Shown: positions 56,934 to 64,000 of the stretch, one piece after another | Numbering within the stretch: position 1 is the stretch's first letter | Layout: every line of letters begins with the position of its first letter | From: Crossiella sp. S99.2 | GTDB taxonomy: Bacteria > Actinomycetota > Actinomycetes > Mycobacteriales > Pseudonocardiaceae | Direction of reading: 5' to 3' | Length of the DNA: 64,000 nucleotides | Assembly: GCF_023094165.1 (NCBI RefSeq) | Contig: NZ_JALMDK010000003.1 | Coordinates: forward strand, 124,001-188,000 | Made by a program: the position numbers and the translations under genes | The notes under the pieces: generated by a model | The model's input: the letters and a program-made list of their open reading frames with translations, nothing else | What the model was told of the DNA's origin: nothing | The model's database searches: none

Positions 56934-58358
56934 CTAGTGCAGCGGAGGTGGTGCGGTGATGTCGGCCGGGTCGCGATCCGGCCGCAGGCCGCGCCAGGAC
57001 GGGGTGCGCAACCGGCCGTCCCTGGACCACTCGCGGAAGGTGACCTCGCCGACCACGGACGGGGTGACCCAGTGCGTGGCGCGGGCGCGGTCGGCCGGGA
57101 CGGCGCCGGTGAACGGGGAGGTTTTCCTGGCCAGTGCGGTGAGCTGGCGGGTGAGCAGTTGCAGCATGTCCTGGGTGAAGCCGGTGCCGACCTGGCCGAT
57201 ATAGCGCAGTCCGCCGCCGGCGGGCACGCCGAGCATCAGCGAACCGACCAGGCCCTCCCGGCGGCCGTGGCCGGTGCGCCAGCCGCCGATGACCACTTCC
57301 TGGGTGCGCAGGTCGGTCACCTTCACCCAGCTCGGGCTGCGGCGGCCGGGGTGGTAGCGGGCGGAGAGTCGTTTGGCCACCACGCCTTCCAGTCCGGCGT
57401 CCTGGGCGGCGCGCAGCACCGCGGCGCCGGCGCCGGGGTAGGCGGGCGGGGTCAGCCAGCGGGGGCCGGAGAGGGCGAGTTCGTCGAGCAGGCGGCGGCG
57501 TTCGGCGTGCCGTAGGTCCATTGTGGACTGTCCGTCCAGGTGCAGCAGGTCGAAGACGAGGTAGTGCACCGGCTGGGATTGGGTGTGGCGGCGGATGGCG
57601 GCGGCCTCGCGCAGGTGCATGCGGCGTTGCAGGGCGGCGAAACTGGGTTTGCCGTCCTGGAAGGCGATCAGTTCGCCGTCCAGGAGGGCCTGGGTGCTGC
57701 CGAGTTGCTCGGCGAGGCCGTGGATTTCCGGGTAGCCGGCGGTGATCTCGTCGCCGTTGCGGGAGAACAGGGTGAGGCGACCGCCCTCCACCCGGGCGAG
57801 CGCGCGCACCCCGTCCCAGTTGAACTCATAGGACCACTGCTCGTCCTCTTCGGTGGGCGGCAGGGTGCCGGGGGTGGCCAGCATGGGTGCGATCGCCTCG
57901 GGCAGCGGTGTCCAGGAGGGGTCGGCCGGGCGATCCAGGCGGTGCAGCAGCCAGTTCTCGCCCTTGCGGGTGAACAGGAACCGGCCGTTGGCCCGGTCGC
58001 CGTGCAGCACGATCTCGACCCGGGAGCCGGTCCAGTGGCGGGTTTCGTAGTGGCCGGTGTCCCAGATGGTCATGCGGCCCGCGCCGTGCTCGCCGCGCGG
58101 GATCTGCCCGGCGAAGGTGGCGTAGGCCAGTGGGTGGTCCTCGGTGCGGATGGCCAGGCGGGGCACGCCGGGTTCGGCGGGCAGGCCCTTGGGCACCGCC
58201 CAGGAGACCAGGACCCCGCCGCGTTCCAGGCGGATGTCCCAGTGCGGGCGGCCGGCGTGGTGTTCCTGGATGACGAAGGTGTCATCGTGTCCGCTGGGCA
58301 CTGGTTCGGGGGTGCGGGTGGCATCCCGGGTGCGCCGGTAGTCGGTGAGGTCGCCCAT
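56934..58358 (-). CDS. LigD-type protein: 3'-phosphoesterase plus ATP-dependent ligase lacking the catalytic lysine
   Basis: A protein of 474 residues. The N-terminal phosphoesterase keeps its metal ligands (FVIQEHHAGRPHWDIRLERG, and EDHPLAYATFAGQIPRGEHG). The ligase domain from about residue 160 keeps motif Ia (LFSRNG), III (LLDGELIAF), IIIa (YLVFDLLHL), IV (LEGVVAKRL) and V (WVKVTD), and an OB domain. Motif I, normally KWDG with the AMP-accepting Lys, reads EFNWDGVRA: the codon is AAC (Asn). Ligation would then need another lysine or be lost, while the phosphoesterase may be active. No Ku gene lies in the window. Confidence 0.87.
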   Translation of the reverse strand: MGDLTDYRRTRDATRTPEPVPSGHDDTFVIQEHHAGRPHWDIRLERGGVLVSWAVPKGLPAEPGVPRLAIRTEDHPLAYATFAGQIPRGEHGAGRMTIWDTGHYETRHWTGSRVEIVLHGDRANGRFLFTRKGENWLLHRLDRPADPSWTPLPEAIAPMLATPGTLPPTEEDEQWSYEFNWDGVRALARVEGGRLTLFSRNGDEITAGYPEIHGLAEQLGSTQALLDGELIAFQDGKPSFAALQRRMHLREAAAIRRHTQSQPVHYLVFDLLHLDGQSTMDLRHAERRRLLDELALSGPRWLTPPAYPGAGAAVLRAAQDAGLEGVVAKRLSARYHPGRRSPSWVKVTDLRTQEVVIGGWRTGHGRREGLVGSLMLGVPAGGGLRYIGQVGTGFTQDMLQLLTRQLTALARKTSPFTGAVPADRARATHWVTPSVVGEVTFREWSRDGRLRTPSWRGLRPDRDPADITAPPPLH

Positions 58359-58571
58359 CGGCTAGGCGGGTCTGGTCGGCGGAGACGAATTCCGGCCCCG
58401 CCACATCGTTCTCATGCCCGCGGTTTACCCAGACAGACGCGCGCGTACACCGGTTTCGTCCGGTCGTGGCGGTGTGTGAGTTGGGCGGCGGTGGGTAACC
58501 GGGCGACAACCGGTCCGAGCACGTGCTGCCCGCGGCCCCGCGACCACACTGGCCGGAGAGGAGCGAAAGCC

Positions 58572-58955
58572 ATGACAGCACACGAGTACAGCCCCGAGGA
58601 GCAGCGCGGTGACACCACCGCGGAGAATCTCGACGAGGACCGCATCGGCGTGGATCCCCTGGAAGAAGGCGTGGAGCCGCCGGAGGGCTGGGCCGAGGCG
58701 GACCGGTTCGGCACCACCGCCCGGGAGATGGCCGACGGCGAACCCCTGGCCGACCGGCTCGCCGGGGAAATCCCGGACCAGGCCCCGGAAGTGGCCGGGC
58801 GGCCTTGGGCCGACACCCCGGATGAGGACCTGGACGAGACCATCGACACCGCGCCACCGGGGGAGGATCCCGATCTCGGCGAGTCCGAGCCGGGTGCCGG
58901 GCGGCAGGGGGAATCCGGTGCGCCGGAACAGCTCGCGTTGCGGATCGAGCAGTGA
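58572..58955 (+). CDS. acidic DUF5709-type protein
   Basis: A protein of 127 residues, very acidic and predicted disordered: LDEDRIGVDPLEEGVEPPEG, FGTTAREMADGEPLADRLAG, EIPDQAP. This pattern matches DUF5709, an actinobacterial family of unknown function, often linked to stress. RBS AGGAG before ATG at 58572. The stop overlaps the ATG of the nucleotidyltransferase gene (TGATG). It is the first gene of a four-gene run. Confidence 0.78.
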   Translation: MTAHEYSPEEQRGDTTAENLDEDRIGVDPLEEGVEPPEGWAEADRFGTTAREMADGEPLADRLAGEIPDQAPEVAGRPWADTPDEDLDETIDTAPPGEDPDLGESEPGAGRQGESGAPEQLALRIEQ

Positions 58956-59614
58956 TGAGCGCGGAACTGCCGCCGTTACCGCTGGAAGATCCGCCGGATC
59001 AGCCGCCCACCGCCGATCCGGAGGCGTTGCTGCGCACCCTGGTCAAGGTGGTGACCACGTTGCGCGCCAAGGACATCCCGTTCGCCGTCACCGGCGGCGC
59101 CGCGGCCTACGCCAGGGGCGGGGCGGCCTCCGATCACGATATCGACCTGCTGGTCACCGCCGAGGACGCCCGCCGCGCGGTGCAGGCGTTGATGGACAAC
59201 GGGATGCGTGGGGCGCAGCCGCCGGAGGACTGGCTGCTCAAGGCCTATGACGGGGACCGGCTGATCGACCTGATCTTCCGGCCCAACGACCGGCCGGTCA
59301 CCAGGGAACAACTCGCTACCGCCGAGGATCTGCGGGTCGGCTCGGTCAACGCCCCGGTGGCCCGCGCCACCGACCTGGTGATCGACAAGCTGCTGGTGCT
59401 CGGGCCGCATCGCTGCGACTTCACCGAGTTGCTGCCGATGACCAGGGCGCTGCGCGAGCAGGTCGACTGGGAACGGGTCGCCACCGACACCGCCGGTTCG
59501 CCGTACGCCGAGGCATTCCTGTTGCTGGCCAAGCGACTGCGGATCGCCCCGGCCCTCGGCGCGCTCGGCCATCGAGGAGGACAGGGTGAACGAAGCCAGC
59601 ACACCGCAGTATGA
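58955..59614 (+). CDS. nucleotidyltransferase-fold protein
   Basis: A protein of 219 residues. It has the nucleotidyltransferase core FAVTGGAAAYARGGAASDHD, then IDLLV, with the DxD metal pair (HDIDLL) and GG at the start of the fold. It resembles the NTP-transferase proteins of actinobacteria that act on unknown acceptors (RNA, protein or small molecule). An early GTG at 58952 is possible. It overlaps DUF5709 upstream and the BON gene downstream by 29 bp. Confidence 0.8.
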   Translation: MSAELPPLPLEDPPDQPPTADPEALLRTLVKVVTTLRAKDIPFAVTGGAAAYARGGAASDHDIDLLVTAEDARRAVQALMDNGMRGAQPPEDWLLKAYDGDRLIDLIFRPNDRPVTREQLATAEDLRVGSVNAPVARATDLVIDKLLVLGPHRCDFTELLPMTRALREQVDWERVATDTAGSPYAEAFLLLAKRLRIAPALGALGHRGGQGERSQHTAV

Positions 59615-59843
59615 GGTCAGCCGGTTGCGCCGGGCGCTGGTGGCGGACCCCCGCACCGCCGAGCAGGGGGTCAAGGTCACCGTGCGCGGGCAGCACGTGT
59701 TCCTGGTCGGCGAGGTCGCCAGCGAGCAACGGCGGCGCAACCTGGCCGAGGTGATCGGGGAGCTGGCGCCGGATCTGGTGGTGCACAACGACACCCACGT
59801 GGCCGGCGCGGGCGCCCCGGCCGGACGGGAGGAGTTGCGGTGA
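59586..59843 (+). CDS. small BON-domain protein
   Basis: A protein of 85 residues: YEVSRLRRALVADPRTAEQG, VKVTVRGQHVFLVGEVASEQ, RRRNLAEVIGELAP. This is a single BON domain, a fold often found in envelope or phospholipid-associated proteins, but here without signal peptide. GTG start. It overlaps both neighbours (29 bp and 4 bp). Confidence 0.83.
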   Translation: MNEASTPQYEVSRLRRALVADPRTAEQGVKVTVRGQHVFLVGEVASEQRRRNLAEVIGELAPDLVVHNDTHVAGAGAPAGREELR

Positions 59844-60574
59844 TCCGGATAGCCGCGGTCGGCGACGTGCACCTGGGGCCGGACGCCGCCGGACACCTGC
59901 GTCCCGCCCTGGAACAGCTCGGCGGGTGCGCGGATGTGTTGTTGCTGGCGGGGGATCTGACCAAGCATGGCAGCCTGGACGAGGCTCTGGTGGTGGCCGA
60001 GGAGTTCGCCGAGCTGCCGGTGCCGGTGCTGGCGGTGCTGGGCAACCACGACCACCACGCCGATGTGCCCGAGCAGGTCGCCGAACTGCTGACCGGGCAC
60101 GGGATCACCGTGCTGGAGGGTGCGGCGGTGACGCTGACGGTCGGGGGGTGCAGGTTGGGCGTGGCCGGGGTCAAGGGCTTCGGCGGCGGATTCGCCGGCA
60201 AGTGCGGCAGTGCGTTCGGGGAGCGGGAGATGAAGACGTTCATCAACCACACCACCGGGATCTCCGAGCGGCTCGCCGACGCGTTGCACGGCCTGGACTG
60301 CGATATCACGGTCGCGCTGACCCACTATTCGCCGGTGACCGACACGCTCAAGGGCGAGCCGCCGGAGATCTACCCGTTCCTGGGTTCGTATCTGCTGGCC
60401 GAGGCCATCGACAGCGCGGGCGCGGATCTGGCCGTGCACGGGCACGCCCACTTCGGCACCGAGCACGGCAGCACCCCTGGTGGGGTGCGGGTGCGCAACG
60501 TGGCCCAGCCGGTGATCAAGAGCGCTTACCAGGTCTACTGCCTGGAACCGGCGGTCGCGGCCACATCGGCGTAG
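59840..60574 (+). CDS. calcineurin-like metallophosphoesterase
   Basis: A protein of 244 residues with the full metal-site set: GDVHLGPD, LLAGDLTKHG, VLGNHDHH, a central His (LTHYSPV) and VHGHAHFG. It hydrolyses phosphodiesters or phosphomonoesters; the substrate is unknown. GTG overlaps the BON stop (GTGA). It ends the DUF5709-nucleotidyltransferase-BON run. A nucleotidyltransferase and a phosphoesterase in one operon could add and remove the same group. The 3' end overlaps the convergent lyase gene by 40 bp. Confidence 0.9.
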   Translation: MIRIAAVGDVHLGPDAAGHLRPALEQLGGCADVLLLAGDLTKHGSLDEALVVAEEFAELPVPVLAVLGNHDHHADVPEQVAELLTGHGITVLEGAAVTLTVGGCRLGVAGVKGFGGGFAGKCGSAFGEREMKTFINHTTGISERLADALHGLDCDITVALTHYSPVTDTLKGEPPEIYPFLGSYLLAEAIDSAGADLAVHGHAHFGTEHGSTPGGVRVRNVAQPVIKSAYQVYCLEPAVAATSA

Positions 60575-61272
60575 CCGGTGCCGACCTTGAGTCCGTCGAC
60601 GTAGTTGGTGACGGTGGTGCCGGAAGCGCCGTAGATGCCCCATTTCGGGTCGTTCTGGCTGTCGAAGGTGCGGCAGGCATAGCGTTGGGTGCCGTCGGTG
60701 AAGCTCTGCCGCACGCCGTTGAACCAGAGTTCGACCCAGCCGCCCCTGGTCGCCGAGGACAGGCCGAGCCCGATCACGTAGTGGTTCCAGCTGTTCGCGG
60801 TGATTGGCTGGGACCAGATGATCTTCTCCGAGGGGCCGGGCTGGCGTTGCAGCATGCTGATCCGGCCGTTGATCACCTTGAGCACCACCGGGAAGTTCTG
60901 GATGTGGCTGGCGTAGGACTTCCATTGGAAGATCGCGTTGTTGTTGACCGTGCTGGAGAGTTTGCTGCGCCAGCCCAGGTAGACCGTGGTGTTGTTGCGG
61001 AAGGTGTACTTGCCGCCGCCGACCCGGATGCCGCGGCTCTCGCAGCGGCGGTCGCCGGCGGGTTTGTGGAAGCGCCACACCTTGCCGTGCGTGGCATCGT
61101 CCACCGCGGTGACACTGCCGGGCGCCTCGCATTCGCCCTTGGCGATGTCCTCGAAGACCCCGGTGCCGCGGGAGGCATCGCCGTCCCAGATCACCGCCGC
61201 CTGCGCCGGGATGGCGGTGGTCAGGGCGAATCCGCTGGTCAGTATGGCGATGAGCCAGTTGCGTGCAGACAT
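60535..61272 (-). CDS. secreted polysaccharide lyase, heparin-lyase-I/PL20-like
   Basis: A protein of 245 residues with a signal peptide to about residue 26 (AIPAQAAV). The mature part is a beta-jelly roll of the PF14099 type: VIWDGDASRGTGVFEDIAKG, YLGWRSKLSS, IFQWKSY, NSWNHYVIGLGLSS and GIYGA. Homologues cleave glucuronan or heparin-like chains. The exact substrate is uncertain. ATG at 61272 has GAGG upstream. It is a fourth polysaccharide-degrading enzyme in the window, 20 kb from the GH81 group. Confidence 0.83.
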   Translation of the reverse strand: MSARNWLIAILTSGFALTTAIPAQAAVIWDGDASRGTGVFEDIAKGECEAPGSVTAVDDATHGKVWRFHKPAGDRRCESRGIRVGGGKYTFRNNTTVYLGWRSKLSSTVNNNAIFQWKSYASHIQNFPVVLKVINGRISMLQRQPGPSEKIIWSQPITANSWNHYVIGLGLSSATRGGWVELWFNGVRQSFTDGTQRYACRTFDSQNDPKWGIYGASGTTVTNYVDGLKVGTGYADVAATAGSRQ

Positions 61273-61368
61273 CCGTGCACCTCGTTCGTGGTGGGGGAAC
61301 GTGCGGCGACGGCTGCCTCCATTAACCATGAAAGCGTTTACATCGTCAATCCCCCGCCAGGGCGTAGG

Positions 61369-61635
61369 TCAGGACGCTGCCTCAAGTCGCTGGTCGTCGC
61401 GCCAGGCGGCGGCCAGGTCCTGGATCGGCAGGTCGAGTGCCTCGCTGAGGCGGACGATGGTGCCGAACGCGGGGCTGGGCAACCGGCCGGTCTCGATCTT
61501 GCGCAAGGTCTCCGGCGACATGCCGGCCAGGTGCGCCACCTCGGTGAGATCCCGGTCGGCCCGCGCCGCCCGCAGCATGCGTCCGAGGCGCCTGCCTGCC
61601 TCGATCTGTTCGGGTGTGAGCGGAGTGCGAACCAC
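61369..61635 (-). CDS. small XRE-type helix-turn-helix regulator
   Basis: A protein of 88 residues, mostly one lambda-Cro HTH: RLGRMLRAARADRDLTEVAH, LAGMSPETLRKIETGRLPSP, FGTIVRLSEALDLP. GTG start. It is divergent from the methionine aminopeptidase gene, and two or three palindromes with GGTAT/ATACC ends lie between the starts, so it likely represses both its own gene and that peptidase. Confidence 0.88.
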   Translation of the reverse strand: MVRTPLTPEQIEAGRRLGRMLRAARADRDLTEVAHLAGMSPETLRKIETGRLPSPAFGTIVRLSEALDLPIQDLAAAWRDDQRLEAAS

Positions 61636-61645
61636 GGCATCAGAG

Positions 61646-61694
61646 TACCGGTGGTATTTTAATACCGCAACTGCTACGTTGGTATTATTATACC
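61646..61694. promoter_or_regulatory. paired operators between the XRE regulator and the aminopeptidase gene
   Basis: GGTATTTTAATACC (61653-61666) and GGTATTATTATACC (61681-61694) are clear inverted repeats, 28 bp apart start to start. A related TACC-n3-GGTA overlaps the first at 61646-61656. The AT-rich sites stand out in the GC-rich background and cover the probable promoters of both divergent genes. Confidence 0.85.
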
Positions 61695-61712
61695 GACGAG
61701 GTGAGGGTGTGC

Positions 61713-62483
61713 ATGATCGAGTTGAAGTCGTCCGCGGAGATCGAGCGGATGCGCACCACCGGGCAGTTCGTCGCCCAGATCCTCACCGAGGTCGGCGAAC
61801 TGGCCCAGGTCGGCGTCAACCTGCTTGAGCTGGAACAGCACGTCCGCGGCCGGATCCGGGACCGCGGGGCACAGTCCTGCTACTGGGACTACGCCCCGTC
61901 CTTCGGCAACGGCCCCTTCCGCAACATGATCTGCCTGTCGGTCAACGACGCGGTGCTGCACGGACTGCCGCACGACTACCCGCTGCGCGACGGCGACGTC
62001 CTCACCATGGATCTCGCGGTCGGCATCGACGGCTGGGTCGCCGACTCCGCGCGCACCGTCATCGTGGGCACCCCGGCCGAGCAGGACCTGCGACTCGTCC
62101 GCGCCACCGAACAAGCCCTCGAAGCCGGCATCGCGGCCGCCCGGCCCGGCAACCGGATGGGCGATGTCTCCGCGGCCATCGAGGCCGTCGCCACCGGCCA
62201 CGGCTACCCGGTCAACACCGAGTTCGGCGGGCACGGCCTGGGCCGGACCATGCACGAGGACCCGCACGTCTCCAACAAAGGCCGCGCAGGCCGCGGGCTC
62301 AAGCTCCGCGCGGGCATGACCCTGGCACTGGAACCCTGGTTCGCCCGCACCACCGGCCAGATCGTGCTCGACCCCGACGGCTGGACCATCCGCTCGGCCG
62401 ACGGCTCGCGCACCGCCCACTCCGAGCACACCATCGCCATCACCGAGGACGGCCCCCTGGTGCTCACCCAGCGCCTCGGCTGA
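61713..62483 (+). CDS. map: type I methionine aminopeptidase
   Basis: A protein of 256 residues. It has the pita-bread metallopeptidase ligands: Asp in TMDLAVGIDG, Asp in GWVADSART, His in GHGLGRTMHEDP, Glu in LALEPWF and Glu in AHSEHTIAI. It removes the initiator Met from new proteins. ATG at 61713 has GAGG-type sequence upstream. It lacks the N-terminal SH3-binding extension of some actinobacterial paralogues. The XRE-controlled promoter suggests an extra, conditionally expressed copy rather than the housekeeping one. Confidence 0.92.
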   Translation: MIELKSSAEIERMRTTGQFVAQILTEVGELAQVGVNLLELEQHVRGRIRDRGAQSCYWDYAPSFGNGPFRNMICLSVNDAVLHGLPHDYPLRDGDVLTMDLAVGIDGWVADSARTVIVGTPAEQDLRLVRATEQALEAGIAAARPGNRMGDVSAAIEAVATGHGYPVNTEFGGHGLGRTMHEDPHVSNKGRAGRGLKLRAGMTLALEPWFARTTGQIVLDPDGWTIRSADGSRTAHSEHTIAITEDGPLVLTQRLG

Positions 62484-62689
62484 GCCGCCCCCGCTGGGGA
62501 ACCTGCCCAGGTAGCACCTCTGTCTACAGTGGACTCAGCGGCCGAGCAGCCGGGACGGTAGTGGCGGGTGGCAGCGGTGTCGAGCACAGGAACCGGGTTC
62601 CCGATTTCTTCGCCGCCGCACGTTTCCGGCCGGGCCCGGCGGGTAGCCGAAGAGGGCGTGACCGACACGAGAGAGGAGTTGTCAGGACA

Positions 62690-63160
62690 GTGAGCGTGAT
62701 CGAGGAACGCGTGGAAGTCCACGCGCCGGTACGCGCCGTCTACGACCAGTGGACCCAGTTCGAGACGTTCCCGGAGTTCATGAAGGGCGTCGAACGGGTC
62801 GATCAGGTGTCGAACACGCTGACCCACTGGAAGACCAGCATCGCCGGGGTGGAGCGCGAGTTCGACGCCGAGATCCTGCACCAGGTCCCCGACGAGCGGA
62901 TCTCCTGGACCGTGGTGTCCGGGCCCCAGCACCGCGGGACCGTCTCCTTCACCCCGCACGGCGCCGAGACCAAGGTGTCGTTGCGGATCGAGTTCGAGCC
63001 GACCGGCGCCACCGAGAAAATCGGTGACACGTTCGGCCTCGTGCAGACCAGGGTTCGCGGCGATCTGAGCCGGTTCAAGGAGTTCATCGAGCATCGCGGT
63101 CAGGAGACCGGTGGCTGGCGCGGCGAGGTCCGGCCGGTCGAGGACCCGACTACCAGGTAG
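62690..63160 (+). CDS. SRPBCC polyketide cyclase/dehydrase-like protein
   Basis: A protein of 156 residues: VIEERVEVHAPVRAVYDQWT, FPEFMKGVERVDQV, EREFDAEILHQVPDERISW, and a C-terminal helix LSRFKEFIEHR. This is the cyclase/dehydrase (SRPBCC) family often seen as a stress-responsive coenzyme-Q-binding-like protein in actinomycetes. GTG at 62690 has AGGA close upstream. It is followed by a strong terminator hairpin. Confidence 0.85.
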   Translation: MSVIEERVEVHAPVRAVYDQWTQFETFPEFMKGVERVDQVSNTLTHWKTSIAGVEREFDAEILHQVPDERISWTVVSGPQHRGTVSFTPHGAETKVSLRIEFEPTGATEKIGDTFGLVQTRVRGDLSRFKEFIEHRGQETGGWRGEVRPVEDPTTR

Positions 63161-63203
63161 CACGCGCGCGGCCGGGAAGCAGGGCCCGGCCGCCGCACCG
63201 GAA

Positions 63204-63248
63204 ACGATTGTGCCGCCCCCCAGCCACCACCGGGGGCGGCACAATCGT
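63204..63248 (+). terminator. strong hairpin after the SRPBCC gene
   Basis: Perfect 17-bp arms at 63204-63220 and 63232-63248 (core TTGTGCCGCCCCC and complement) with an 11-nt loop, 44 bp after the stop at 63160. Confidence 0.8.
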
Positions 63249-63307
63249 GCGTGCGCACGCTCTGCGCGGACCGGGTGAAACAGCCGGTCAGCGGGTATTG
63301 ACCTGGT

Positions 63308-63757
63308 ATGAGCGAACCGGAGGCCGACGCCGAGGAACGGTTGACCCGCAACCTCAACGAGTTGCTCCAGGAACTACGGGTCGCCCAGGCCGGGGTGCAG
63401 ATCCTGTTCGGGTTCCTGCTCTCGATCACCTTCACCGAACGCTACACCCAGGTCGGCCTCGCGATCCGGGTCACGCACCTGATCACGATCCTGTTCGCCG
63501 CGGCCGCGGTCGCCCTGCTGACCGCGCCCGCGGCCTGGCACCGGGTGCTGTTCCGGCGCGGCAAGCGAGAGCGGATCATCAACGCGGCCAACAGGTTCAC
63601 CGTGCTCGGCCTGGGCGCGCTGGCCTTCGCGCTGACCGGCACGGTGCTCCTGCTCGGTGAGGTGATCATCGGGGGTTGGGCGGGCATCGCACTCGGTGTG
63701 GCCGCGGCCATCGGCTTCGGCGTGCTGTGGTTCCTGGTGCCGTTCCGGCAGCGCTGA
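63308..63757 (+). CDS. DUF6328 membrane protein
   Basis: A protein of 149 residues with a short charged N-terminus (ERLTRNLNELLQELRVAQAG) and four membrane helices (VQILFGFLLSITF, LITILFAAAAVALLTA, FTVLGLGALAFALTGTVLLL, GIALGVAAAIGFGVLWFLV). RVAQAGVQILFGFLL is the family hallmark of DUF6328. Function unknown. Confidence 0.85.
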   Translation: MSEPEADAEERLTRNLNELLQELRVAQAGVQILFGFLLSITFTERYTQVGLAIRVTHLITILFAAAAVALLTAPAAWHRVLFRRGKRERIINAANRFTVLGLGALAFALTGTVLLLGEVIIGGWAGIALGVAAAIGFGVLWFLVPFRQR

Positions 63758-63786
63758 TCAGCGCGTGCCCGTGCTCGCGCGGCTGC

Positions 63787-63870
63787 CGCGCTCAGTCGCG
63801 CCGGCTGAGCGCGACCTGGTTGAGCGCCCTGGCGGCCCGGCCGCGCCCTGCTCCGCCGGGCCGCCAGGGC
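63787..63870. terminator. two consecutive hairpins between convergent genes
   Basis: The first has arms CGCGCTCAG (63787-63795) and CTGAGCGCG (63805-63813). The second has perfect 16-bp arms GCCCTGGCGGCCCGGC (63826-63841) and complement (63855-63870). They lie between the DUF6328 gene and the convergent gene entering from the right edge. Confidence 0.75.
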
Positions 63871-63961
63871 GATCACACTGCCGGGCTGGGCAGCGCCAAC
63901 GGCAGCACGGTCGCAGTGTCCACAGTGGATAGTCGGTTCACCGCCCGGCTCTCGGTAGTGG

Positions 63962-64000
63962 TCAAGACTTCCTCCGCGCCATGCCCTCGTCGGCGGCCTC
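63962..64000 (-). CDS. C-terminal fragment of an unidentified protein
   Basis: The last 12 codons of a minus-strand gene that starts beyond the right edge: EAADEGMARRKS then TGA. The acidic-then-basic tail is typical of a soluble protein C-terminus, but no family can be named. The hairpins just downstream (63787-63870) support a gene ending here. Confidence 0.45.
   Translation of the reverse strand, partial: EAADEGMARRKS

Overview
The window is high-GC chromosomal DNA from a mycelial-type actinomycete, most likely in the Pseudonocardiales. The pointers are a SARP/BTAD regulator, an F420-type LLM oxidoreductase, a mycothiol-superfamily (TIGR03083) protein, an ECF42 sigma factor with a DGPF/YCII partner, an MT0933-like antitoxin, DUF6801 and DUF5709 proteins, many GTG starts and 4-bp stop/start overlaps. 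The genus is inferred; no rRNA or tRNA gene is present to fix it. I see no insertion sequence, integrase, prophage module or CRISPR array, so this looks like ordinary chromosome with accessory patches.

Layout. 1-1544: edge of an NmrA-like gene, an HxlR regulator, and an acyl-carrier-protein/hydrolase pair. 1775-5372: two exported DUF6801-type proteins around a lipoprotein, then an orphan contractile-injection tail-tube homologue. 5455-8053: PucR-type regulator divergent from a secreted lipase. 8102-15386: an HTH/SRPBCC pair, then the protocatechuate block IclR-pobA-pcaH-pcaG-pcaB-pcaD-pcaC, which takes 4-hydroxybenzoate to 3-oxoadipate. 15497-24496: secreted M64 metallopeptidase, surE, a large SARP-ATPase regulator, an imine-reductase-like enzyme, a quinone-reductase-like enzyme and an LLM oxidoreductase. 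24542-30087: serine hydrolase, a PadR-DUF1048-ABC drug-export operon, and a MerR-MFS pair. 30277-40135: DUF4360 secreted protein, copper P-type ATPase, and a polysaccharide-degradation group (LacI regulator, GH81 glucanase with CBM56-like domain, alginate-lyase-family protein, GH105-type hydrolase). 40136-41105: about 970 bp without a gene, carrying two tandem repeats. 41106-46022: atypical P450, RecB-like nuclease/helicase, antitoxin-like protein. 46056-49046: a vitamin B12 importer (btuC-btuD-btuF) behind a cobalamin riboswitch. 49533-58358: ArsR-SRPBCC fusion, lipoprotein, LigD-type polymerase, YCII-ECF42 pair, STAND ATPase, methyltransferase and LigD-type ligase. 58572-63757: a DUF5709-nucleotidyltransferase-BON-phosphoesterase operon, a polysaccharide lyase, XRE regulator divergent from a methionine aminopeptidase, an SRPBCC protein and a DUF6328 membrane protein.

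Most notable points. (1) A family of tandem near-palindromic sites with a 22-bp period sits just past the stop of three different minus-strand genes. (2) A separate short palindrome, GTCCACWGTGGAC, recurs at about ten places, mostly inside genes. (3) Both LigD-type NHEJ enzymes have lost catalytic residues, including the nucleophilic lysine of the ligase. (4) Several divergent promoters carry unusually clear operators. (5) Six convergent gene pairs overlap at their 3' ends, whereas other convergent pairs are separated by strong hairpins. I did not find a wholly new multi-gene system that I would defend strongly. The repeat family, the orphan tube protein, the DUF5709 operon and the STAND-methyltransferase pair are the best candidates.
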